From the NCBI GenBank assembly GCA_015179045.1, contig WHUZ01000054.1, forward strand, positions 62,001-126,000: a DNA stretch of 64,000 nucleotides, written 5' to 3'. This DNA is from Kalaharituber pfeilii (lineage: Eukaryota > Ascomycota > Pezizomycetes > Pezizales > Pezizaceae). The translations under genes and the position numbers were made by a program. The number at the start of each line of letters is the position of its first letter. The first letter of the stretch is position 1. Below, piece by piece: positions 46,162 through 57,290 of the stretch. The notes under the pieces were generated by a model. It searched no databases and had not been told where the DNA came from. It was given only the letters and a program-made list of their open reading frames with translations.

Positions 46162-49100
46162 CTATGGCTGCTGACACCGGCATTCCCGAGAGGCAGCCCT
46201 TACCCTTAATGAACATCTTTCAAGCGGATTTATATTCGTATAGTCACCCGACCAACCACCACCACAGCTCCAACACCTAATCTTTACTATCTCAACATCT
46301 CGGTGTCCGTTATCCTTGCCCGCGCTTCGTACTGGGTGAGCAACAACCTCTCTTCCATGCTCCAACAGTCCTACAACTCGTTCCAGTGTTGGTACTTGCT
46401 CAAACATCACCCAAGTAAGTTCACAGAAGGTTTTGAGACCTTCGCCGAGGGTTGCTTCTAAGCGGAGTTTCCTGTGCCAAATGTTGATTTGCTCAAAAAA
46501 CTGGCTGAGGTGTTCCACAATCAGCTTGTGATCTTCTGCAGCAGCTCCACCATCCTCATAGACCGCCGGAGCGAATAAAGGAGGCTGATGTTTAAGTAGT
46601 TGTTTTAGGGCGGTTTCCCACGGCCCCGATCTTTGTGTCTCCCCCTTATCAAATGCACCTTCCCACTCATTGTAATATGCATTAGAATGGGCGACTCGAA
46701 ATTGCGAAAAGATAAGTCCCTTTGGTACTTTCAGTGAATTTGTTTCCGCAGAGACATCATTTTTTACCACAAATCTAGCAGCCCATTCTGCTCGGTTAAT
46801 CGGCTCCCCTTCTCCAATGTTCTTGTCGATGGCGTCCCAGATTGTTTTAGCTAGCAATGTTTCCTGTGCAAGATACTCTTCTCGCAGCCGATCGACGAAT
46901 ATCTTTGCATTATGAGAGTCCGTTGACATGAAAGGGTAATGAATATCACTTGTAGGAACAGGGTATACATCTTCCGGGATATTGTATGTTTCATCAGATA
47001 TGCAGAAGAAACTCCCTCGCCGCCGAGGTTTTTTGGGATTAGATAACAATGTCGATTGTTGCAATTTTGTTGTTTCAACATTCTGTTTCGTTGCCTTATT
47101 GTTCCTAGATGATGCTGTAGATGATGGGAAGCTTGTTGATGCCCTTTTTGTTTGCAACTGCCGGTATTTCCAATCCATTAGGAACAGCAATAATTCTTTC
47201 ATTTTTTCAGAATTCCATGCAGCGGGCTTTTGGCACTTTTTCAAAGAAGCCCTGCTTTTACATAGCAGATACTTTTCAGCATCCTTAGTTAGATATTCTG
47301 CCGCATGTGCGTCGGGAATGAATTTCTTTAGCTCTGGCCATGCTTCCCACGTCATCATCCATTTCACAGGAATGCTTTCTTGCGTCGCTGTGGATTTTCC
47401 ATTTTCCCACTTGGTGATTTCGTCCGCTCGAAATTCTGAGGATTTGGACAGTGGTATTGCCCCAGTGGGCTCATCCTGTAATACCTCTGCTGGCGTCCGG
47501 GGCACCGAAGGACCCTCTCCATTACCTACCTCTGCTGATGACAGTTCTTTGTTCTTTGCAGTCCTGGTTTGGTCCCCTGCACTCCTCTCACCGTTACCCC
47601 ACCATTCTTCATCGCTGAAGCGACAGATCAGTTCTTTTCCACCACTGCTACACTCCCCAATTCCAAATTTCATACATTTACCTTCGCTTCTGGCTCTATC
47701 CTGGAGATCGTTTTTGCCGAAGATATTCCAGACCACTCGAAGCTCTTTGAGTCTTCTGCAATGGCCTAGAATTTTGGCCCATCCTCGAACATGACCTGCT
47801 GCACTTGCCTCATTATGTGTGCCATCCAACCTACTCAGGCCAACAATCTCGAGACTTTCACCGTACCAGTCAACTATATTTTCTAGTATTCTCATTGAAA
47901 GTTTATCCATACACCGTATTTCGATACGCTTCATGTTCTTCGTAGCTACTTGATTAAGGGACATTGCAGAGGTCGCGGAAGGCACTGCCTTAATACCGTC
48001 CAGGATACTCATATATGCAGCTAATTTCCTTTTGAGTTTTCGGCAATTTATCGCCGTCGTTCCGCTCGGCCTCATGCTGGCCGAGAGAATTCCAGAGTGG
48101 TCAATTCCGGGCGTAACTCTAGTCGAATTGAAATTTGGATAGGATGGGGAGATCCCGTATATTTTTCGCAGTTGTGCCCCACTTGCAGCGTAACCGTTGA
48201 TATCAATTGCTAGATCCCTGAGCGAATCAGGAACGTCCGACGTGCTGGCGTCCATCCAGGGAGCGGAAAAATGTAGGGTGGATGGGGGATGTAAAGAACT
48301 AATTTTGTAAAAAGCTGGCCAGAGTTCGGGGCAGTTCAGGAGGTGTAGATGTCGAAATTTTCGTTCCGGCGGGCGCATCCGTAGGAGAGGATTCGGGTGC
48401 AATACATACTTTCCATTCCTTTTCTCAGCAGTAAATGTCCCAGACGTACTACCATGAACCAAGCAGGATTTGTCACAATTCAAATGTGCTTCATCGGCGC
48501 CCATGTAATCTTTGTGATGATAGCGACCAAAGATTTTTTTACGAAGTTCATTTGATAATGGGTGGGGTATAATCCCAATTTGCTCTTCTTGGTTCTGCCA
48601 TCTCGTCTCTCTCTCTTGAGCTTTTAGCACTTTTTGTCGCATCTCCTCGTCCGTGAGTGGTGAAACATAAACTCCCCGCTCGCTAATCCAGGAAATGATT
48701 GCTTCTTCAGCTGCCTGATATCTTGTATCTGCAGCTTCAATGGTTAAATTCTCAACATGTCGCAGCGCTCGGGGACCCAGAATCTCAAAGACCTTCCCAG
48801 CAGATCCTCCCCAAGGCCCTGTGCCAACATCAGATGGACATTGCAGGTATGGTGGTTTCGGCAAACCAAGCAAAGTCAAGTTAGTCAGACTTGTTGATAG
48901 AACAAGTAGCAGATAAGCAAGTTGATATTCAAATGCGCAAATCGCAGATGTATAAGTTTCCCTACATTGTGTAATCTTCAATGTAAGATTCTTAATTGAT
49001 GGTACCCGGGAATGGAATTTTGCAGAGCAGCTTGGCGACAACTTCAAGGTGACTTGCTCTGCAGAAGAAATATCTTGAGTGAAAAGCGATATGAAGAATG

Positions 49101-50006
49101 TGAGGTCAGCTTTTTGAATGACTTCCAGAGTGTCAAGGCCACGAATGTTATCCCCCACACTATTTGCTTCATGAACTTCGGCATTTTGGATATTGCTCCA
49201 GGCTCTCTTCCATTCCGGCAGTCGGCAACGGATAGCTTCTTCAAACATTTCAGCTTTGGTAGGACTGATAATAGCAGACTCAAGCGGAAGGCTGTTTCGT
49301 ATTCGCCATATGAGATAGGTGGTGAAGTGACCTGTATAAAGAGGCTTTGGACAAAAGTCGCAGGTGGTTGGAACAAAGCACTTTCACCCAGAGGCGTCTT
49401 GGATGTATCCTTGGTTCTGTATCGAAACTTAGTTTATTGATCCCTCTTATGACATCAACTCAAAACATAGATCCGGAATAACAAGAAATGGAACTCTTAC
49501 GCCAATTTTACGATAACATCGGCAAAGTTCTCGTCGTGAACGTCCCAAGCCAACTCCTTATGTAACAGCCTCTTTGCTTGATGGTAGAAATCTTTATTGA
49601 CCAACATGAGATTGGCCAGATCATCTTTGCGGACGTACGAAAATATCTTCGGCAGCAGCGTAAACATAGGAAAGCTGCCTAAGCCTTTTAACTCTGAAGC
49701 ACCGCGTGTATCCATCTGGTTGCGCCCTTCATCCGTTGAGTTAATATGGTCCCCGTTTGCGAAACTGCAAGTACTGAATCTAAAGGCCGGAGATGAAGAC
49801 TTAAGAGAAGCTGGATCCTGGAAGCTGAGACGACTAGTTCCATAACTCGCCTTGACAAGAAAGCTCTTTAATTCGGTAAGTTTAGTGCTTGTAATTCCCC
49901 TGGAAGAAAGGTCGTCGGCTCTTGTCATTCCTATCTTGTGGGATTTTCGGATGTCGCCCTCAATTGGCCCAACGATGCACGAGCGAACATCAGCCTGCTC
50001 CACCAT
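46162..50006 (-). CDS. Large F-box protein with leucine-rich C-terminal region; one frame break
   Basis: Exon 1 is 50006-49501 and exon 2 begins at 49416; the GTAAGA donor and TACAG acceptor join in phase. The F-box lies at about residues 113-152 (LLPKIFSYVRKDDLANLMLVNKDFYHQAKRLL). F-box proteins are substrate receptors of SCF ubiquitin ligases. After LSLLLSVLPK the frame changes to EMFEEAIRCRLPEWKRAW at the T3 run 49255-49257. One more base there would join them; a 53-nt intron with a poor donor is an alternative. The remaining ~1,020 codons are open to the stop at 46162. They contain leucine-rich patches (IKNLTLKITQC, SLTNLTLLGLPK, RHLHLLNCPELW, LRDLAIDING, MKRIEIRCMDKLSMRILENIVDWYG) typical of divergent fungal F-box/LRR proteins. 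The target is unknown. Confidence 0.65.
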
Positions 50007-50980
50007 CCTTGAGGCTCTCTGTCATGAACACAGACCAAGGAAGAGAGTATGAGAATTGCTGCAGAAGCCTTGGTTCTATCCTTTCAACGGGCTTAGTTCT
50101 TGCGTCCGACAGCTATATATCGTGAAATCCCAGGCGTGGGATCCGATGCTGAGGCTTGGACTGTTCAAGCTGGAGCTAGGTTGTTTCAAGCACGGAAGAG
50201 CCTCGCTGATCCGTTGACTACTTGCGTCCACGCCAAGGCGGAAGTGCCTTGCAGGGTGTAAGCAGCGCTGTGAGCGAACGGAGGCAGCAGCTCGGCGAGA
50301 CGACCTCACAGGCGCGGGCGGGCGGGCGGGCGGGATCGACATCGACTATCGACTGGACGCTCCGCAGTTCAATCTCGCTCAAGCGGTGCTTGCGTGCACG
50401 ATTGCGAGCGTACCGGTACTGCGGTATCCGCCCAGCAGCGCAAAACTGGCAGGATAGCAGCAGCTCTCACCGGGCATACCACCTCACACATACAAGTCGG
50501 CCAGCTGGTTCCTCAAAGTCCAATACTGCTCCAGAAGCACTTGAGCAATGGTGATCCTTTTACAGTTCACTTTTATACGCTCCCTGTCAACCGAACCACC
50601 GATCGCCATCACACCTTAGCCACCTCACAACAAGCCTCACTACCTCGCCTCACGCCACTCGCAGCTAAGTAGTACGCATGCTGACTCAGTTATAGCTTAC
50701 TCAAGGTCCCGCTAGTTAGCTAGCACTACTCTACTCCAGCCCGGTCGAACCAGACTACTCATACTCGCACGTATCTCCTTGCCGAAAGAAACCAATCAAA
50801 TAATAAAATAGAAGAAACTTAGAACATGGATATGCGCCAAAGCCCGTGGAGTTACTCTTTAGTTCTGCGCCATGATAGACCGGCGGGCCGTAAAACACCT
50901 CCATTCCACTCCCGTTGCAGTACAATGACGTGAAAACTTGATGTGGTACTGAACCTGCTGCTGTGTAACGCTGAAAGACT
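50007..50980. other. F-box gene upstream region, GC-rich
   Basis: About 970 bp with a GC-rich core around 50.2-50.5 kb, including a (GGGC)n run at about 50316-50334. It probably contains the F-box promoter. Open frames are products of base composition. Confidence 0.4.
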
Positions 50981-51594
50981 AGTAGGGGTTGTCACTGACT
51001 TACTGGGAATGGCTACCAGAAAGTACCACTACTAACTGAGGCGCTTTTAGTGCCTTGGCCCCTTCGTTCATTGGTCTGTTGGCTGGTAGTCTCCAGTACC
51101 AACGTAACGCCTGTTACCAGTCAAATTTGACTGGTAGTGGACTCTTCTGGTAAGTAGTGCTCAGTTAGTAGCCTACTTTGCTGCATACACCCACATTTTA
51201 TTTCGTACCATATGCATCACCCGCGTATTCACATCCCGATCATGTCAACATTGAGATGCATCTACAAACACAAATAATGCATACATATCCTCTTTATGGG
51301 TTCATCATGCGTTAATTAAGAATCATAAGCATCATGACAGCTTTTACATTGTTTCGCTTCTGAGCTCTTGTTGTATTACAGCTCTTTGACTTAGACGGGG
51401 CATATTGCAAAGGTGTAAAGTTGATACGCATAAGTCTTGTTGGATAGAGGCATATTTGTGGTAATTCATAGTACTTACTAATAAATTTCACAAGGGTAAA
51501 AGGGGTGCCTCACGACACCTGCCTAGTTTGGTTGGCGTATTTTCTCTGGTACCTTCTGGTAGTCATTCTCAGTTGTTCAGTGACAACCCCTACT
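50981..51594. mobile_element. About 610-bp inverted-repeat element, hAT-like, non-autonomous
   Basis: The left end AGTAGGGGTTGTCACTGA and the right end TCAGTGACAACCCCTACT are exact inverted repeats. Similarity continues inward (CTACCAGAA...GTACCA against TGGTAC..TTCTGGTAG). GACT occurs directly on both sides. The imperfect 8-bp flanks aagactag and ctgactac would fit a hAT duplication if the ends are TAGGGG/CCCCTA. A nested palindrome lies at about 51013-51170. No transposase frame is present. Confidence 0.72.
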
Positions 51595-52748
51595 GACTAC
51601 AAAAAGGAGAACTCTAGTGCCAGGTTTGCTAGGCCTAACACCCATACACCAACAAAATCATTCCGAACCCCCGATCGTGTGCATACTGGCCAATTCTCTC
51701 GATGGCTTATACTACTGATTCTTGTAAGCTATAAGTATAAAATATTAAACGTCCGCACATCTTACCAAGCGCCCGGTCCGACGTCTCGCAAGCTATTTGC
51801 AAGTATGTACGTAGATATAGTAACCAAGGTGTTAGAAGCTTGTATTGGGAACTGGGATAAGATGCTAATCTACAATATGAAGTGGGGCCTACTTGATACC
51901 TCTTTACATAAGTACGGCATGCATGTGCATGCATCACAAGCGCGGTACCAATCTCATTGCAATTGGATCCGGACGGCCACGATAGTTCCGTAAACAGACC
52001 ATGCGACTAATTGGGGATCATATGCCCATACAACTGCATAAGTATGTATACTACATGTACCTATAGGTAAGTAGATTCATCTTTGCATGTCCAAAACGCT
52101 ATAGGGAGAACCCAGATGCCGCGTGAGATTAATCAGCTCAATAGTTTTCTTGGTAAATTTAAACGTATCATCAGCATAGTCTCACCCCAAGCCCCTCATT
52201 AGCACGCTATATCGAGTAGATACCTTAAGCTCTGTTTACTAGAAAGGTTGAATTGCTGGAAAGAAGCATGAATGTAGCCGGCCCGGCAAGTGTGCACTCA
52301 CTGCACTGAATCACTGTTATAAGCGGCCCGGCACATATAAACCCATTAAGAATTAAGTACTGAATGTCAGGGTTACCGTAGTCTCTGCCCTGCACTTTAG
52401 CTAGCCAGCCTGTGTTCTGGGCCCGCACGGTGATAAGCCGCCTCGCCTAGCTATTGGCATACAGTGCAACTAGCTAATCGGGCACTTGCTGCTGAGACGA
52501 ACGTTATTGAGGTTGGCCGAGAAAAACGAAGATCCCAAATGCTATTCGGACGCTTGCGCATGCGCTCGATATTATTGCAATGTGCGTGACACATTTATTT
52601 ACAGTACATGTTAAGCTATTTTGTGCACGGCGTTACCTAAAGATGCATTATGCATGTTTGCAGATATTCCGTATAGAAGCGTCGACATTTACCTGAGCAT
52701 GGGCGAGCTGAAGTTCACGCCAGTGCATGTACTATATATATGTAAATA
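51595..52748. other. Gene-poor region between two elements
   Basis: No gene or clear repeat was recognised in about 1.15 kb of moderately AT-rich sequence. Confidence 0.45.
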
Positions 52749-52924
52749 CAGTTGAACCTATCATATTGGTAGTCTGGTTTGTCATATTGGAATCACTAGG
52801 ACAATTATCCAATTGCGCCTCATACCCAGTAATAGAGGTTGATGTTGCCCATAGTTCCAATTTTGGGACCATTCGCATCATCCAATGTCCAATAGCAGAG
52901 GATCCAATATGAGAGGTTTGACTG
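52749..52924. mobile_element. 176-bp pogo-type MITE
   Basis: CAGTTGAACCTATCATATTG at the left and CAATATGAGAGGTTTGACTG at the right are inverted repeats with few mismatches, flanked by TA on both sides. Internal CATATTGG / CCAATRT motifs repeat near both ends, as in the subterminal repeats of pogo elements. It has no coding capacity. Confidence 0.8.
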
Positions 52925-53415
52925 TAGTAGTTTGATGTTTATGTTTGCCAATTAGACCTATGTAGGGAGCCTCCAGTGCGAGCTGCCACATTCCCGCTTC
53001 TAAATCGAAGCGTACTGGAGTAAAAGGAATGCTGGCAGACGGTTGGTGGCCGTGTTCTAGTTATTGGCACGAGACTCATGCGCTATAGCTGCTAAGAGGG
53101 TGAATAGAGGCACGAGACTATACTGAGCTGAGAAAAACTATGATGCCGAGTAGCCTCGTCCTATAATTAATCTCAACTTTCTAATTAGCGAGTACCTAGT
53201 AGGTAGCAACTAGGCTACATTGTGCCTTATGATGCTCAAACGCCAATAGCTATAACAAGTGCTTCCGTTCTGCGTGCATCGAAGTCTGAGTTCAAGCTTC
53301 CATATTCACGGAACTTAGCCGCGTCACAGTTACCTTCGGTATGCAGAGAGCGTGTCTACATGCGCAGCATGACAGAACTCGAGATTGCATTTGCACTTGC
53401 GGTAGGTAGTATATA

Positions 53416-54230
53416 CAGACAAACCTGTCATATTGGATACCTCTTCTACTGGATACCTATCATATTGCATGAACTTTGTTGGCCCGCCGGTGGAACTACT
53501 GGATGTTTTAATTTACAGGATGAATAGCAATTTTGCCAGCCCATTTCTTTGATTTACTAGTAATTGGACCTGTCATATTGGAGGGTGCAAATACTAGCAA
53601 GGATCTGGATGAAGTTTTTATTTTGGTATCACCCAGATCTTGAACAATGAGAGCCACAGACCTGGATTCTTAATTGAAATTGTCTAATCTACAGTATCTT
53701 GTATATATCATGAATAAGAACTAATATTGAAGACTCTTATTGAAGTGGCTGATTTCATGAAGCCAGCTGAAAAGCTCATGGAAGACATTGAAGAAATGGC
53801 ATTAGATCGTTTGATTAATACCTATTGCTCAGAACTGACAGGCTCAGAAGAGGTGGACGCAATGGATCAGGATTAGCTTGATAAAGTTGAGTTCGAGGAA
53901 CCTGAGCCAGTTTCACTTTTGGAAGCAAGTAATGCATTGTCAACCATCAAGTGATTTGTTCAGCAGCATCCAGCGGCAGGAACTGCGGCACAGGAGGGTG
54001 AGGGTGAACAAGCAGCACCTGCATTTCAGCAGCTTGAAAAGGACCTGACTGTTTTGCGTTTGAAGCGCTCATTGAAACAGGCCTCTATTACCTTATTTTG
54101 CTCCTGTATCGTTTGTTACTCATGTACATATCAATTATAGCTATTATTGCATGTATCTACCTTGAAAATTGACCACTCCACTCCAATATGTCGTACTGGA
54201 TAACCTGTCATATTGCATAGGACTTGCCCT
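53416..54230 (+). mobile_element. Degenerate pogo-family element with transposase 3' remnant
   Basis: The left end CAGACAAACCTGTCATATTG at 53416 is preceded by TA and resembles the ends of the 176-bp element. CCTRTCATATTG motifs recur at about 53456, 53569 and 54211. A recognisable right terminus is not preserved; CCAATATGTCG at about 54186 may be its remnant. The interior carries a damaged transposase C-terminus (separate entry). Confidence 0.6.
53757..54125 (+). pseudogene. Pogo/Tigger-like transposase C-terminal fragment
   Basis: The plus-strand frame reads DIEEMALDRLINTYCSEL, EPVSLLEASNALSTI, FVQQHPA and FQQLEKDLTVLRLK. This matches the typical C-terminal tail of pogo-type DDE transposases (EA-AL--L--FVQQ and a closing LEKDL--L region). 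Two in-frame stops interrupt it: TAG after AMDQD and TGA after STIK. Each could come from CAG or CGA by one C-to-T change. The catalytic domain upstream is lost, so it cannot be active. Confidence 0.6.
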
Positions 54231-54426
54231 GTCATGGCGAACAGCTGCAAGCGGGGTTACGTGATTTTTTTTAAAAAAAAAAGGAAATTGCATACGACTT
54301 GCCAGCCAGAGCCTTATCAAATATCACAGGATTGTGCGTAACGCAACATACAGAGAGGCTGGCAGGCAATATTGCAATTAAGATGTAACAAACTAGCTAA
54401 CTGCACCAGCCACGTTTCTTGTTCAA

Positions 54427-54466
<40 letters not shown>

Positions 54467-56600
54467 ATCAGCACGTACAATTGGTCTCGTTCAAGGTGGT
54501 ACCTTCTCTGCTCTCGTTTTGTCGCCCGCCTTGGAGCTTGATGGGAGATCCCGAGTGATCAAGCCTTAGCTAGCCATGATGTGTCCAGTTATTGCATAGT
54601 CTATGACTTTCAAGCTCAGCATTCGGAGATTGCGAAGTCACCGCACTTTCAGCATAAGTACCAGCTTGTCATCTAGAACGCGTTATTCTTGCCACTGCAC
54701 TGTTCATACTGCTACCGGTTTTATGCGTTAGCAATAGAGGGTAATTATTAAGCCCACCATGGGGCGGAGGACACATGTAGTCCTCTAAATTACTTGTAGT
54801 ACTGTAAAAACTCACCAATAAGAGAGACTCTTGTTCAAGAAAGTAGAGGCGACTATGAGGACACTTCTACGGCTAACAACATGTCGGAAGCTTCGCCAAT
54901 ATGACTGTACGATCTATCTTCCCACCGCAAAAGGCAGCACAAACATTTTCTGAGTCACTTAAACAAAGCAAAATTCGCGGATTGGAAGGTTATGTGTTCA
55001 GCAGCATCATCCGAGCCGACTCAGTCTCAACTCTCAACGTAGATCTGCAGCCTTCTAAGAATAGTATCTCGGACTTCGATAGTATCTCTGTAGTAGTGAT
55101 AGCGATTCTGATTCAAAGCCACTGGTATCTGACGAAAAATCAAATTGAATAGGAGGATAGCACTAGTATCATAATGGATACAAAGCCTGGAGGTTTGTAT
55201 AGTACCTAGAAGTGAGCTATTAGATTTCATGTATGCAGATGCACCGCTGAATCTATAATTAAGAAAGTACCTATAGCTACCGTATGAACTCAATAGTAAG
55301 AATGCTGTCTTATGGCGGAATGTGCAGTCCGCGGGTCCCTTAAATCCTGTCTTATTTGTGAGACGCTATATGATTTACATGAACTATCCAACAACATACC
55401 CAGCCTATCCGTCACACACGCTTTGCTTGCCAATAGTACCTTACCATTGTACCTCCTCCTCATGCGTCATATACTCTCCATTCTCATTGTCGAGGGGACC
55501 CCGTAGTGGAGCTCATGAGGTGGATAAAGGGTGAATTCCACTTTCGCAGTTTAGCTCTCTTTTGATCATTTACATGTTACGTTAACCGCATCTTTCTCCT
55601 TTAATCTCCTTATTTCCTTTCTCCCTTATGTACATAACCTCGCCATATCCCACAGAGCGGCATGCGAGTAATGAGAAGAAAAAAAATCTTCTTGTGCTTG
55701 GTTCGAGACTGCGTCGCTTCCCTCTGAAGGGTTTATTGCAATGCTGAATGGATATTCACAGTACTGTCTTATTTTTGAAAATACTGCCTTATTGGTGAGC
55801 CACTGATATCAACATAATTTACTATTACTTTTGCTGTCTTATAAACAAATACTATTCTATCTCCTTGGTATTGAGTTAATACGGTATGTATAAGAGAGTA
55901 TCTGCAAATAAGACTATGAGAGAGTTCTGGCCAAAACCGACGTCCTATATTTAAGTTCTGCAGTGTTAATTGGTAAGCTTTATAGTATCGTGAGATTTAG
56001 CACATCAGTTGATATTTTTTGTAGACTATCAAAACTATTACTGAGTGAAGAAGGATCTGCATGCGTAACTGCTGAATCCAACTGCAAGTACTAGTACTAT
56101 GCAATTTATTAGAGGCTACCTTCTACAATACATCGTAATATTTCTTCTGCTGGAACTAGATGACTAATGCTAATGAGGCAGGTGAATAGTTTTCAAAGTG
56201 CCTTCAATCCGTGCACATAATACCTTAAGCTTCTAAGGTGCAAGTCTTTGCAGGCACGGAACTTGCTTATGATAGGATGGAACGTATGTTTGAATATACA
56301 TGTTGCATAATTGTTTGTATTCGACAAAGGTCTATTAATACTACAGAATCTAAGTTTTAGTATAACAATTGATGCCGTCATTTGTCAAGTCGTGCGGTCC
56401 TGTTACTTTGTCGCTGACATAGGAAGGCATGCGTGCACGCCTACTTAGCTATTTGCTCCAGGATGTCTGCATGATCACCCAAGCTCCTGGCCTTGACACC
56501 TGTAGCAGCTCCCAATGGTTGAATATTAACTTCGCCTGCCCCAGTTGACGACAAGGGCATTATAATAGATACTATTTACTTCAGAAAAGAGAGAGTAAAT
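54231..56600. other. Gene-poor region with poly(T) and a short dispersed repeat
   Basis: A run of 33 T lies at 54430-54462. A repeat at 55635-55688 matches 37721-37777. No gene is supported; frames at 54.9-55.5 kb lack domains. Confidence 0.5.
55635..55688 (+). repeat. Dispersed short repeat ending in A-rich run (copy 2)
   Basis: TAACCTCGCCATATCCCACA and then GCATGCGAGTAATGAGAAG run into a stretch of A. It aligns to 37721-37777 with a 3-bp gap. Confidence 0.5.
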
Positions 56601-56601
56601 G

Positions 56602-56603
<2 letters not shown>

Positions 56604-56635
<32 letters not shown>

Positions 56636-57290
56636 TGAGTGAATGAATAAATGAGAAAGTTGCTTTCTTATAAATAAGTTAAGCAGTAGAAAACAAAGTA
56701 TAAAAATAAGTTTATATGTATAAATATAGAAGTAGAATTAAGTAATAAAATATAAGAAATAAGTAAAGAATATTTTAGTATACTTATAGTATATACTTAA
56801 AGTAAGATATTAGTAATATATTAACTATTTTTAGACTATAATTATAATATTAGTACAAGTTATAATAATATAAATATTAAATTCCAAGATATTATAATAT
56901 AATAAATATATTTTAAGTAGATATTATTAAGTTTTTTTAAAAGTTTTTATATAATTTCTTAATAGCTTTTAGATTATATATTTTTAATATTTTATAATTT
57001 AGAATTCTACTACTTATATATATATTTAATAAAATATATATAAATAAATATCTTTTAATTTCTATATACTTAAAATATATTCTTCTATATTCTAAAGTAT
57101 TTTAAATACTTTATATATTTTTAATATTATATATAGACTAAATATTGAAATTTACTTTAAAAGTAAAAAATACCTATAGATATTAGTTTACTACCTATTT
57201 TATATATTACTAATATTTAAGAAATATTTCAAACCTTTTAAATATATACTGTAGAAGGTATATACACTTGCTTAAGATCTTAAATAGCTA
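56604..57290. repeat. Extremely AT-rich block beginning with 29 T
   Basis: After the T run at 56604-56632, about 650 bases are almost entirely A and T, with very few G or C until about 57240. The sequence is not a simple tandem repeat. It has no open frame. It could be a RIP-degraded repeat, an AT-rich origin-like segment, or a fragment of organellar DNA. Confidence 0.8.

Noticed and set aside
46982..47794. 270-codon plus-strand frame
   Set aside because: It is antisense to the long F-box frame and has no domain.
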